Source of the DNA: Methylibium rhizosphaerae
GTDB taxonomy: Bacteria; Pseudomonadota; Gammaproteobacteria; Burkholderiales; Burkholderiaceae_C
DNA: 38,357 bases
Direction of reading: 5' to 3'
Assembly: GCF_006386545.1 (NCBI RefSeq)
Contig: NZ_SWAR01000051.1
Location: forward strand, 1-38,357
Shown here: piece after piece, positions 24,205 through 31,634 of the stretch
How positions within the stretch are numbered: position 1 is the stretch's first letter
Layout: the number at the start of each line of letters is the position of its first letter
Program-made: the position numbers and the translations under genes
Notes under the pieces: generated by a model
Told to the model about the DNA's origin: nothing
What the model saw: only the letters and a program-made list of their open reading frames with translations
The model's database searches: none

Positions 24205-26289
24205 TCATCTCATCACCGCCACGCCGTCGGCGGCGCGCACGCCGTGGCCGCGGGGCAGTACGAACACCGGGTTCACCTCGGCTTCGACGAGGCGATCGCC
24301 CAGTTGCGCCGCCATGTTCGAGAAGGCCACGATGGCGTCCACCAGGGCGTCGACGTCGGCTGCGGGCCGGCCGCGGAAGCCGTCGAGCAGCGGCCAGGTT
24401 CGCAGCTCCTGCGCCATCGACAGCGCGTCGCCGCGGCCGAGGCCGCCGCCCGGCGGCAGCAGGCGCAGCGTGGTGTCCTTGAAGAGCTCGGCGGTGATGC
24501 CGCCCATGCCGAGCATCACCGCCGTGCCCAGCGCATCGCGGCGCAGCCCGAGGATGAGCTCGGTGCCGCCGGCCACCATCTCCTGAACCAGGAAGCGCGA
24601 CGGGCGCCGGCCGGTGTTCGCCTCCACGTCGGCCGCCATGCGCTCGAGCCGCTCGCCGATGGTCTGCGCCGTGAGGCCGACGGCCACGCCACCGACGTCG
24701 CTCTTGTGGGTGATCTCGGCCGACAGGATCTTCAGCACCACCGGCCCACCCAGTTCGCGCGCTGCGGCTTCGGCCTCGGAAGGCGAGGCCACGATGCGTT
24801 CGGCCGCGCACGGCACGCCGAAGCGGGCGAACAGCTGCTTGGCCTGCGCCTCGTCGAGCGATCCGCCGGGCACGTCGTCGATCGGTACCCCGGGCCCGGG
24901 CGCGCCGGGTTCGGCGGGCGGGCGGAAGCCGCCGGCGCGCAGCATCGCTGCCAGTGCCGCGGTGCAGCTTTCGGCCGCGGTGAAGGCCGGCACGCCGCGC
25001 GAGGTGAGCAGCGCCCCCACTTCGGGCGCATGCGGGCTCACATAGGCGAGCACCGGCTTGTCGGAGTTCGGCAGGCAGTCCTCGATGGCACCGGCCAGCA
25101 GTTGCGGCATGGCGAGGCTGGACGAGCCGACGATGATGACCAGCGCGTCATAGGTCGGGCTCGCGAGCAGGGTGCCGATCGCGCCGCGCAGCAGGTCGGG
25201 CCGCAACCCGGCCAGGGTCACGTCGATGGGGTTGCGGTCGAGCACCGCTTCGCTGCCGGTGTGCAGCGCGCGCAAGGCAGCGGCCGTGGCCGCGTCAGGC
25301 GCGGGCGTGTCGAAGCCGGCCACGCCCAGGTCGTCGGACACCAGCGTGCCCGCGCCGCCGGTGGAGGTGAGGATCGCCACCCGCCGGCCGTGCAGCCGGC
25401 GGCCGGTGGCCAGCGCGGCAGGAATGTCCAGCAGGTCCGAGAAGCTCTGCGCGCGGATGACGCCCACCTGCCTGAACAGCGCGTCGTACATGCGGTCAGC
25501 GCCGGCCATCGCGCCGGTGTGCGAGACGGCCGCCTGGGCGCCGGCTTCGGAGCGGCCGACCTTGAAGGCCACCACCGGCTTGCCCGCGCGCGCGGCCTTG
25601 AGGCAGGCGGCGCGGAAACGCTCCGGGTGGCGAACGGCTTCGACGTAGAGCGCGATCACCTTCGTGGCCGGGTCGCCGGCCAGGTGGTCGATGAAGTCCG
25701 ACAGCTCCAGATCCACCTCGTTACTGGTGGCCACCAGCTTGGACAGGCCGATGCCGCGGGCCGCCGCACGCGACAGCAGCGAACCCAGGATGCCCCCGCT
25801 TTGGGACACCACGCCGATGCCGCCAGCCAGGAACTCGTCCGTCTCCAGCGCACCCGAGGGCGACAGCACGATGTTGTCGGTAAGGTTCACCAGGCCGATG
25901 GTGTTGGGGCCCAGCAGGCGCATCGACCCGGCGGCTTCGACCAACTGCTGCTGGCGGCGCGCGCCTTCCTCTCCAGTCTCGGTGTAGCCGCTGGCCAGCA
26001 CGATGGCCGCCGCGCAGCCGCGTGCCGCGAGCTCGCGTACCGCGAGGTGGGCCCGCTCGGCGCCCAGCAGCACGATGCCGACGTCGGGCACTTCGGGCAG
26101 CGAGGCGATGTCGGGGTAGCAGGGCAGCTCGCCGATCCGATCGGCCTTGGGGTTGACCGGGTAGATGGCGCCGGCGAAGCCGTGCTTGCGCAGGTAGGCC
26201 ACCGGCCGGCCGGAGGTCTTGATCGCATCCGCCGAGGCGCCGATGACGGCAACGCTGCGGGGCTTGAGCAGTCGGGAAATCGCGTCCAT
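24205..26289 (-). CDS. ADP-forming acid-CoA ligase (acetate-CoA ligase family)
   Basis: Single-chain NDP-forming acyl-CoA synthetase of 694 aa. A CoA-binding Rossmann domain begins SVAVIGAS (residue 12). A succinyl-CoA-ligase-like pair of domains carries the phosphorylated His257 in SHTGAMAG. A C-terminal ATP-grasp domain (about 480-690) begins DEAQAKQLFARFGVPC and includes HKSDVGGV and the VEAEVNPVFV end. It activates a carboxylic acid with ATP and CoA, reversibly and giving ADP and phosphate. GGGAG precedes the ATG at 26289, which lies 5 nt after the crotonase stop. Position between crotonase and FadB-like enzymes makes it the activation step of the pathway; the acid is unknown. Confidence 0.9.
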   Translation of the reverse strand: MDAISRLLKPRSVAVIGASADAIKTSGRPVAYLRKHGFAGAIYPVNPKADRIGELPCYPDIASLPEVPDVGIVLLGAERAHLAVRELAARGCAAAIVLASGYTETGEEGARRQQQLVEAAGSMRLLGPNTIGLVNLTDNIVLSPSGALETDEFLAGGIGVVSQSGGILGSLLSRAAARGIGLSKLVATSNEVDLELSDFIDHLAGDPATKVIALYVEAVRHPERFRAACLKAARAGKPVVAFKVGRSEAGAQAAVSHTGAMAGADRMYDALFRQVGVIRAQSFSDLLDIPAALATGRRLHGRRVAILTSTGGAGTLVSDDLGVAGFDTPAPDAATAAALRALHTGSEAVLDRNPIDVTLAGLRPDLLRGAIGTLLASPTYDALVIIVGSSSLAMPQLLAGAIEDCLPNSDKPVLAYVSPHAPEVGALLTSRGVPAFTAAESCTAALAAMLRAGGFRPPAEPGAPGPGVPIDDVPGGSLDEAQAKQLFARFGVPCAAERIVASPSEAEAAARELGGPVVLKILSAEITHKSDVGGVAVGLTAQTIGERLERMAADVEANTGRRPSRFLVQEMVAGGTELILGLRRDALGTAVMLGMGGITAELFKDTTLRLLPPGGGLGRGDALSMAQELRTWPLLDGFRGRPAADVDALVDAIVAFSNMAAQLGDRLVEAEVNPVFVLPRGHGVRAADGVAVMR

Positions 26290-26294
26290 CGGCT

Positions 26295-27089
26295 TCACTC
26301 CCTGGCGGCCTGGCTCTTGGCGAGAAAGGCTTCGACCGACGCGCGGTGCTCGCTGCTCGTGTAGCAGATGCCCTGGGCCTGGCTGCCCTGGGCGAACACG
26401 TCGTGCGACGACAGCTCGAAGCTCTGGTTGAGGATGGTCTTGGTGAGGGCCAGCGCGGTCGGCGAGGCCTGCGCGAGTTCGGCGGCCCAGGCCTGGGCAT
26501 CGGCCAGCAATGCCTGCGAACTCGTCTTGCGGTCGGCGATGCCGAGCGCCAGCGCTTCGTCGGCCTCGACCTTGCGGCCGGTGAAGATCAGCTCCTTGGC
26601 GCGCGGCAGGCCGACCCGCCGCGGCAGGAAGTACATGCCGCCGCCGTCGGGCACGATGCCGCGGTGGATGTACGACCAGCTGAAGCTGGCCCATTCGCTG
26701 CAGAGCACGAAGTCGCAGGCGAGGGCGGTGTCGGCGCCCAGCCCCGACGCCGCGCCGTTCACGGCGGCGATCACCGGCTTGGGGCAGGTGTGCAGCAGGG
26801 CCTGAGTGCGATGCACCCGCTGCTGGCGGTGCCAGCCGTTGAAGCCCACTTCGCCGGCAGGTGCGTTCATGCGCCTTTCCATGCCGGCGATGTCGCCGCC
26901 GGCGCAGAAGGCCTTGCCGGCACCGGTGAGCACCACGGCGCGGATCGCACGGTCGGCGGCGATGCGCTCCAGCGCGTCGATGAACTCGCTGCGCATCGCG
27001 TCGCTCATCGCGTTGCGCTTGTCGGGGCGGTTGAAGGTGAGGGTGGCAATGCATGCCTGCACCTGCAGGTCGATCAGTTCGTAGGTCAT
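26295..27089 (-). CDS. Crotonase-family protein with non-hydratase active site
   Basis: Crotonase-fold protein of 264 aa with oxyanion segments GKAFCAGGDIAGM (about 57-69) and NGAASGLGADTALACD (about 115). Of the two canonical hydratase glutamates, the first is replaced by Asp (GLGADTALA) and the second position lies in SYIHRG with no acid. An Asp appears instead in GIVPDGGGM, as in the PaaG-type or isomerase branch of the family. It may therefore isomerise, cleave or open a CoA ester rather than hydrate a double bond. GGAGA lies upstream of the ATG at 27089. It is the second gene of the operon, 23 nt after the Bug gene. Confidence 0.87.
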   Translation of the reverse strand: MTYELIDLQVQACIATLTFNRPDKRNAMSDAMRSEFIDALERIAADRAIRAVVLTGAGKAFCAGGDIAGMERRMNAPAGEVGFNGWHRQQRVHRTQALLHTCPKPVIAAVNGAASGLGADTALACDFVLCSEWASFSWSYIHRGIVPDGGGMYFLPRRVGLPRAKELIFTGRKVEADEALALGIADRKTSSQALLADAQAWAAELAQASPTALALTKTILNQSFELSSHDVFAQGSQAQGICYTSSEHRASVEAFLAKSQAARE

Positions 27090-27112
27090 GTGTGGTCTCC
27101 GGGGCGCTCGGC

Positions 27113-28096
27113 TCAGTCGGGCTTGACGTTGTTCTCCTTGACCACCTTGCGCCAGCGCGCTTCCTCCGCTCGCACGTAGGCGTCCAGTTCCGCCGGCGGG
27201 CCGGCACTGATGACGAGGCCCTCGCTTTCGACCTTCTTCCTGAAGTCGTCGGTCTGGGCCGCCTTGCGGGTGGCGGCGTTGAGCCTCGCAATCACGTCCG
27301 CCGGCGTGCCGGCGGGCACGTACAGCCCGTACCAGCTTTCCACCACGTAGCCTGGCACGGTGTCGGCCAGCGCCGGCACGTCCTTCAGGCTGGGCGAGCG
27401 CGCGGCGGTGGTGACCGCCAGCGGCCGCAGCTTGCCGCTGTCGATGAAGGTCGACACCGCGGCGGCGGTGCCGAAGATCATGTCGACCTGCCCGCCCAGC
27501 AGGTCGGTGAGGGCCGGGCCCGCGCCGCGGTAGGGCACGTGGGTCATCTCCACCTTGGCGAGGTTGGTGAACATCTCGCCGGCCAGGTGGGCCGAGGTGC
27601 CGTTGCCCTGCGATGCGTAGGTGAGCTTGCCGGGGCTGGCCTTGGCGGCGGCGATCACGTCCCTGACGCTGCGGTACGGGCTGTCGGGCCGCACCACCAG
27701 CACGTTGGGCCCCTTGCCGATCAGGGCCACCGGGGCGAAGGCCTTGTCGGTGTCGTAGGGCAGCCTGGGCTGCAGGCTCGGGTTCACCGCATGCGCGAAG
27801 GTGGCAATGACCAGGGTGTAGCCGTCGGCCGGGCTCTTTGCCACCGCGTCGGTGCCGATGATGGTGCCGGCGCCGGGCTTGTTGTCGACGATGACGTTCT
27901 GCCCCAGCTCCTTCGACATGCCGGCCGCCAGCGTGCGGGCGATGAGGTCGGTGCCGCCGCCGGGGGCGAAGGGCACGACCAGCCGGATCGGCTTGTCGGG
28001 ATAGGCGGCCGCCAGCGCGGCGCCGGCAGAGAGCCATGCGGCGGCGGCCCATGCCGCGAGGCGTGTGAACCCGGATCCGAAGCGAAGCGGCTGCAT
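27113..28096 (-). CDS. TctC/Bug-family periplasmic binding protein
   Basis: Bug-type binding protein of 327 aa with a signal peptide ending near ALAAAYPDKPIRLVV. Family blocks are VVPFAPGGGTDLIAR, VIVDNKPGAGTIIGTDAVAKS, ATFAHAVNPSLQP and THVPYRGAGPALTDLLGGQVDMIFG, and length is normal. AAGGAG lies just before the ATG at 28096; the longer start at 28117 is less likely. It leads the operon and so probably captures the acid that the ligase activates. No tctA/tctB genes accompany it; the Tct permease at 9.9-12 kb or a distant one would be needed. It is divergent from the IclR gene across a 91-bp promoter region. Confidence 0.92.
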   Translation of the reverse strand: MQPLRFGSGFTRLAAWAAAAWLSAGAALAAAYPDKPIRLVVPFAPGGGTDLIARTLAAGMSKELGQNVIVDNKPGAGTIIGTDAVAKSPADGYTLVIATFAHAVNPSLQPRLPYDTDKAFAPVALIGKGPNVLVVRPDSPYRSVRDVIAAAKASPGKLTYASQGNGTSAHLAGEMFTNLAKVEMTHVPYRGAGPALTDLLGGQVDMIFGTAAAVSTFIDSGKLRPLAVTTAARSPSLKDVPALADTVPGYVVESWYGLYVPAGTPADVIARLNAATRKAAQTDDFRKKVESEGLVISAGPPAELDAYVRAEEARWRKVVKENNVKPD

Positions 28097-28170
28097 GTGT
28101 GTCTCCTTCGTCGTCATGGCTGTCGTGGTGACCCAAGGTTAGGCCGCACAATCGGCGCTGGCACGGCCTG

Positions 28171-28189
28171 ATTTCCAGCAGGTGGAAAT
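28171..28189. promoter_or_regulatory. Inverted repeat over the IclR start codon
   Basis: ATTTCCA (28171-28177) and TGGAAAT (28183-28189) form a perfect 7-bp inverted repeat spaced by 5 nt. These half-sites occur in the E. coli IclR operator, though in reverse order. The right arm covers the first bases of the IclR ATG, fitting autorepression. Confidence 0.6.
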
Positions 28190-28946
28190 GAACACACGAG
28201 GCGACAGGAACCGCTCCCTGGAGCGCGGCATCGAGATCCTGAGGGCCTTCCGGCCCGGCGTGGACCTCATGGGCAACGGCGAGCTGGCCGAGCGCACCGG
28301 TCTGTCGCGCGCGACGGTGAGCCGGCTGGCGCAGACCCTGGTCGACTGCGGCCTGCTCGAGCACGATCGGCGCCGGCGGGCCTACCGGCTGGCGGCGCCG
28401 GTGCTTAGCCTGGCCCATGCCATGCGGTCGGGCTCGCCGGTGCTGGCCATGGCCGGGCCGCTGATGCGCAGCGAGGCCGAGAAGCGAAAGATCAACGTCG
28501 GGCTGGCGGTGGCCGACCGCGACGAGATGGTCTACCTCGAGTCGGTGCGCTACAGCCGTCGCGTGGCGTGGCGCAACGTGGTGGCCGGGCAGCGCGTGCC
28601 CATCGAGCTCACCTCGCTCGGCCGTGCCTGGCTTGCCGCAGCACCGCGCGATGCCTCTCGTGCAGTGCTGGAGCAGGTGCGCGCACGCCGCGCCAGCGGC
28701 TGGCGCGCACTGTCGCAGGAGATCTCGGCGGCCGTCGAGCGGGTGCGCAGCGACGGCTTCTGCTGGGCCTCGTGGCAGCCGCAGGTGGTGGCCCTGGCCG
28801 CCCCGATCGTAGTGGACGGCCACCCCGTCTATGTGCTCAACATGAGCGTGACCGGCGATACGCCGGCCGAGGACGTCGTCGAAGCGCTGCGCGGGCCGCT
28901 GCTGTCGCTCGCGCAGCGGATCCGCGAGGGCATCGAGCACCTTTGA
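28188..28946 (+). CDS. IclR-family transcriptional regulator
   Basis: IclR-type regulator of 252 aa. The N-terminal winged HTH (about 10-75) contains RSLERGIEILRAF and GELAERTGLSRATVSRLAQTL. The C-terminal effector domain includes SLGRAWLAAAP near 150 and the final AAPIVVDGHPVYVLNMS block. The ATG at 28188 is preferred; a GTG two codons upstream is possible. It is divergent from the Bug-crotonase-ligase-FadB-MmgE operon, so it very likely controls that operon in response to its substrate or a CoA ester. The perfect inverted repeat at its start codon is the candidate operator. Confidence 0.9.
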   Translation: MNTRGDRNRSLERGIEILRAFRPGVDLMGNGELAERTGLSRATVSRLAQTLVDCGLLEHDRRRRAYRLAAPVLSLAHAMRSGSPVLAMAGPLMRSEAEKRKINVGLAVADRDEMVYLESVRYSRRVAWRNVVAGQRVPIELTSLGRAWLAAAPRDASRAVLEQVRARRASGWRALSQEISAAVERVRSDGFCWASWQPQVVALAAPIVVDGHPVYVLNMSVTGDTPAEDVVEALRGPLLSLAQRIREGIEHL

Positions 28947-29042
28947 GGCGGCTGAGGAAGCCGTCCGTCGCTCCCATCCGCCCCGTCACAGCTCCGTCAT
29001 GACAGGACAGGGGCGGAGCACTACGGTGCCGCCTTTCAACAG

Positions 29043-30212
29043 GTGAGCAAGGGGGTGAAGGTGTCGAACACAGTGGCGAAGACCGCGGGCGCCGGCAGGT
29101 TGCCGGATGCGGCACGGATCATGGCGGTCGGCCTGCTGAGCGTGTGGGTGTCGGCTTGCGGCGGCGGCGCTTCGGGCACTTCGACCAGCGCGCCGGTTGC
29201 AGGCACCCCGACGACCGTGCCCACCCCGACACCCACGCCCACCCTCGCACCCACGCCGACACCCACCCCCGCACCCACGCCGACGCCGACGCCCACCCCG
29301 GCACCCACGCCCGCGTCCTGCGATCTGCCCTCCACGTTTTCATGGGTCTCGACGCAGCCCCTGATCGCCCCGCAGTCGGCGAACTTCGTGTCCATCAAGG
29401 ACCCGACGATCGTTCGCTACAACAATCTGTATCACGTCTTTGCGACGGTCTTCGACACGTCGAGGAACGCGTGGAGCGCGGTCTACCTGAACTTCAGCGA
29501 CTTCTCGAAGGCGGGGAGCGCGGCGCAGGTGCCGTTGGCCAGCAGGCCCGTGGGCGACGCCGTGGCACCGCAGGTCTTCTTCTTCCGGCCGCACAACAAG
29601 TGGTACATGATTTCGCAGTGGGGTGCCAAGTACTCCACCAACACCGACATCGCAAACCCCGACGGCTGGACCGCACCCCGGTCCTTGCTGAGCGGCGGTC
29701 CGCCCAACGCACTCGACTACTGGGTCATCTGCGACAGCGCGAACTGCCATCTGTTCTTCTCGGCGGATGACGGGAAGCTCTATCGCTCCAAGACGAGCAT
29801 CGGCAACTTCCCCAACTTTTCCGGCTACGAGACGGTGATGTCGGACCAGGTGGCCAACCTGTTCGAAGCCAGCAACGTCTACAAGGTCAAGGGCACCAAC
29901 AAGTACCTGCTGCTGGTCGAGGCCTACGGGCCGCGCTATTTCCGGGCCTGGACATCGACCAGCCTGGATGGCCCGTGGACGCCGCTGGCCGACAAGCAGG
30001 CCGCGCCGTTTGCCGGCGCTGCGAATGTCTCGTTCGAAGGCGCCAGATGGACCAACGACATCAGCCACGGCGAGATGATTCGTGATGGCCACGACGAGAC
30101 CTTGACCATCGATGCCTGCAACATGGAGTTCCTGTACCAGGGCGTCGACCCGAACTCGACCGCGACCTACGAGCGGCTTCCGTATCGCCTCGGGCTGATC
30201 AGGGCACGATAG
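29043..30212 (+). CDS. GH62 alpha-L-arabinofuranosidase-like lipoprotein
   Basis: Predicted lipoprotein of 389 aa: a hydrophobic segment ends in the lipobox VSAC (Cys39), followed by a Pro-Thr linker (about 56-91), then a GH62-like five-bladed domain of about 297 aa. Typical GH62 blocks are SIKDPTIVRYNNLYHVFA (Asp120), NALDYWVIC (Asp225), NLFEASNVYKVKG (Glu275), PFAGAANVSFEG, and TNDISHGEMIRDG (Glu344). Enzymes of the family remove arabinose side chains from xylan. It starts with GTG at 29043; start choice is uncertain, and an ATG at 29122 would leave an unusually short signal. It is monocistronic, convergent with the fds operon, and its relation to the neighbours is unclear. Horizontal gain is possible. 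Confidence 0.83.
   Translation: MSKGVKVSNTVAKTAGAGRLPDAARIMAVGLLSVWVSACGGGASGTSTSAPVAGTPTTVPTPTPTPTLAPTPTPTPAPTPTPTPTPAPTPASCDLPSTFSWVSTQPLIAPQSANFVSIKDPTIVRYNNLYHVFATVFDTSRNAWSAVYLNFSDFSKAGSAAQVPLASRPVGDAVAPQVFFFRPHNKWYMISQWGAKYSTNTDIANPDGWTAPRSLLSGGPPNALDYWVICDSANCHLFFSADDGKLYRSKTSIGNFPNFSGYETVMSDQVANLFEASNVYKVKGTNKYLLLVEAYGPRYFRAWTSTSLDGPWTPLADKQAAPFAGAANVSFEGARWTNDISHGEMIRDGHDETLTIDACNMEFLYQGVDPNSTATYERLPYRLGLIRAR
29208..29315 (+). repeat. Short tandem repeats encoding the Pro-Thr linker
   Basis: Imperfect repeats of CCCACG and CCGACACC-like units encode alternating Pro and Thr between the lipobox and the GH62 domain. They could change in number by slippage without breaking the frame when units are multiples of three. 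Confidence 0.75.
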
Positions 30213-30222
30213 GCCGCAGGCT

Positions 30223-31368
30223 TCAGTCCGATCGCGCCAGCGCCCGCACCACGTCCGACTGCGTGATCATTCCGACGAGCCGGCGTTCGCCGTCGATCAC
30301 CGGCACGTGGTGGTGGCCGGTGGTGGAGAACAGCGGCAGCAGGTCGCCGATGGGCCGGTCGGCGCTCACCACGCGCACCTGCCGGGCCATGATCTGGCCC
30401 ACCGTCTCGGGCTTGTCGCTGTGTGTCGTGGGGGTGGGGCGGATCAGTGACGCGAGGCGCCGGTGCCAGTCGGCATGGGTGTCGATGCGCGCCTCGCGCA
30501 TGAAGTCGGCCAGCGTGACGATGCCCACCAGGCGCCGCACCCGGTCGACCACCGGCAGCGACTTGATGCGGTGCCGGCGCAGCAGCGCCCAGGCCTCGTC
30601 GAGCGGCGTGCCGAAGCTGACCGCGATCGGGTCGGTCGACATCACGTCGGCGCAGCGGACCTGGCCCAGGCGGCGGCGCCAGGCCTGCATCTGCGCCTGC
30701 TCCAGCAGGATGTGCAGGTCGTCACGGCTGACGTCGAGCACCTGGTTGTAGCGGGCCAGCACCGCGTCGAGGTCGGCGTCGGTGAAGGACCGCAGCCGCA
30801 GCTCGTCGAGCTTCGGCACGCTAGCACCGCGCTGCGGATAGGCACGCCCGGTGGCACGGTTGTAGGCGACGCCGGCCAGCATGAGCAGCAGCGAGTTCAG
30901 CAGCACCGGCTCCAGCGCGAACAGCGGGTCGGTCACGCCGCCCAGCACCACCAGCAGGGCGCAGGCGCCGCCCGGCGGATGCAGGCAGCGCAAGGCGAAC
31001 ATCAGTGCGATGGCCAGGCCGACCGCCAGCGCGGCGGACCAGGGCGCCACGCCCAGCAGCTGCACGCAGGCAATACCGACCAGGGCCGACAGCGTGTTGC
31101 CGCCCACCACGCTCCAGGGCTGGGCGAACGGGCTGGCCGGCAGGGCGAACACCAGCACCGCGCTCGCGCCGATGGGCGCCACCAGCCACGGTGCGGCGCC
31201 ATGCGCGGGTGCGAGCAGCAGCCCCAGCCAGCCGGTGAGCAGCACGCCGAACAACGCGCCGCAGGCGGCGCGCCAGCGCTCGCGTGCATCGACCTGCTGG
31301 TCGGGCGGCAGGAAGTCGCGCCAGCTCGCGGCGGCTGCCCGGCGCAGTCGCAGGCTCTCGCCTTTCAC
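30223..31368 (-). CDS. HPP-family membrane protein with C-terminal CBS pair
   Basis: Membrane protein of 381 aa: four or five hydrophobic segments in about 33-168, containing the signature HPPGG (130-134), then a linker and two CBS domains (about 243-375) with GIVTLADFMREA and GMITQSDVVRAL. CBS pairs usually bind adenine nucleotides, and plant or cyanobacterial HPP proteins have been linked to nitrite transport; the role here is unknown. It starts with GTG at 31368, whose last bases are the fdsD stop (GTGA overlap), so it is translationally coupled to the formate dehydrogenase operon. A transport or energy-sensing function tied to formate is therefore worth considering. Confidence 0.82.
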   Translation of the reverse strand: MKGESLRLRRAAAASWRDFLPPDQQVDARERWRAACGALFGVLLTGWLGLLLAPAHGAAPWLVAPIGASAVLVFALPASPFAQPWSVVGGNTLSALVGIACVQLLGVAPWSAALAVGLAIALMFALRCLHPPGGACALLVVLGGVTDPLFALEPVLLNSLLLMLAGVAYNRATGRAYPQRGASVPKLDELRLRSFTDADLDAVLARYNQVLDVSRDDLHILLEQAQMQAWRRRLGQVRCADVMSTDPIAVSFGTPLDEAWALLRRHRIKSLPVVDRVRRLVGIVTLADFMREARIDTHADWHRRLASLIRPTPTTHSDKPETVGQIMARQVRVVSADRPIGDLLPLFSTTGHHHVPVIDGERRLVGMITQSDVVRALARSD

Positions 31369-31592
31369 GTGAACTGGGCGCGGTGTTCCTGCAGCGCCTG
31401 CAGCACGATGGCCTGCAGCCCGTCGCCCTGCTTCTGGTCGATGTGCTCGAAGATGCTGCGCCGCATGCGCGGCTCCCAGAAGCGGCGGATGTGCGTGGCG
31501 AGGTCGCGCCGCGCTTCGGCTTCGTCCGGCATCGCCGAAAAGAAGTCGCCGATGCTGTTGGCCATCCGGATGAGGTGCTCGGTGTTGTTCAT
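31365..31592 (-). CDS. fdsD: NAD-linked formate dehydrogenase, delta subunit
   Basis: Small subunit of 75 aa, matching FdsD of NAD-dependent formate dehydrogenases: LIRMANSIGDFFSAMPDEAEA near the start, HIRRFWEPRMRRSI in the middle. FdsD is needed for stable, active enzyme in characterised systems. It begins 42 nt after fdsA and overlaps the HPP gene start by 4 nt. There is no fdsC (FdhD-type sulfurtransferase) between fdsA and fdsD, unlike the fdsGBACD order of Cupriavidus. Any FdhD must come from elsewhere in the genome. Confidence 0.9.
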   Translation of the reverse strand: MNNTEHLIRMANSIGDFFSAMPDEAEARRDLATHIRRFWEPRMRRSIFEHIDQKQGDGLQAIVLQALQEHRAQFT

Positions 31593-31634
31593 GCGCTCAT
31601 CGTCTCCAGGGTGAGCCGCTCGGCGTGGCTGCCA

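Noticed and set aside
23074-26364. 1096-codon plus-strand frame
   Set aside because: It is antisense to the FadB-like and ligase genes and has typical His/Arg/Gly shadow composition.
29036-29398. Minus-strand Gly-Val repeat protein
   Set aside because: It is the antisense reading of the Pro-Thr linker DNA of the GH62 gene.
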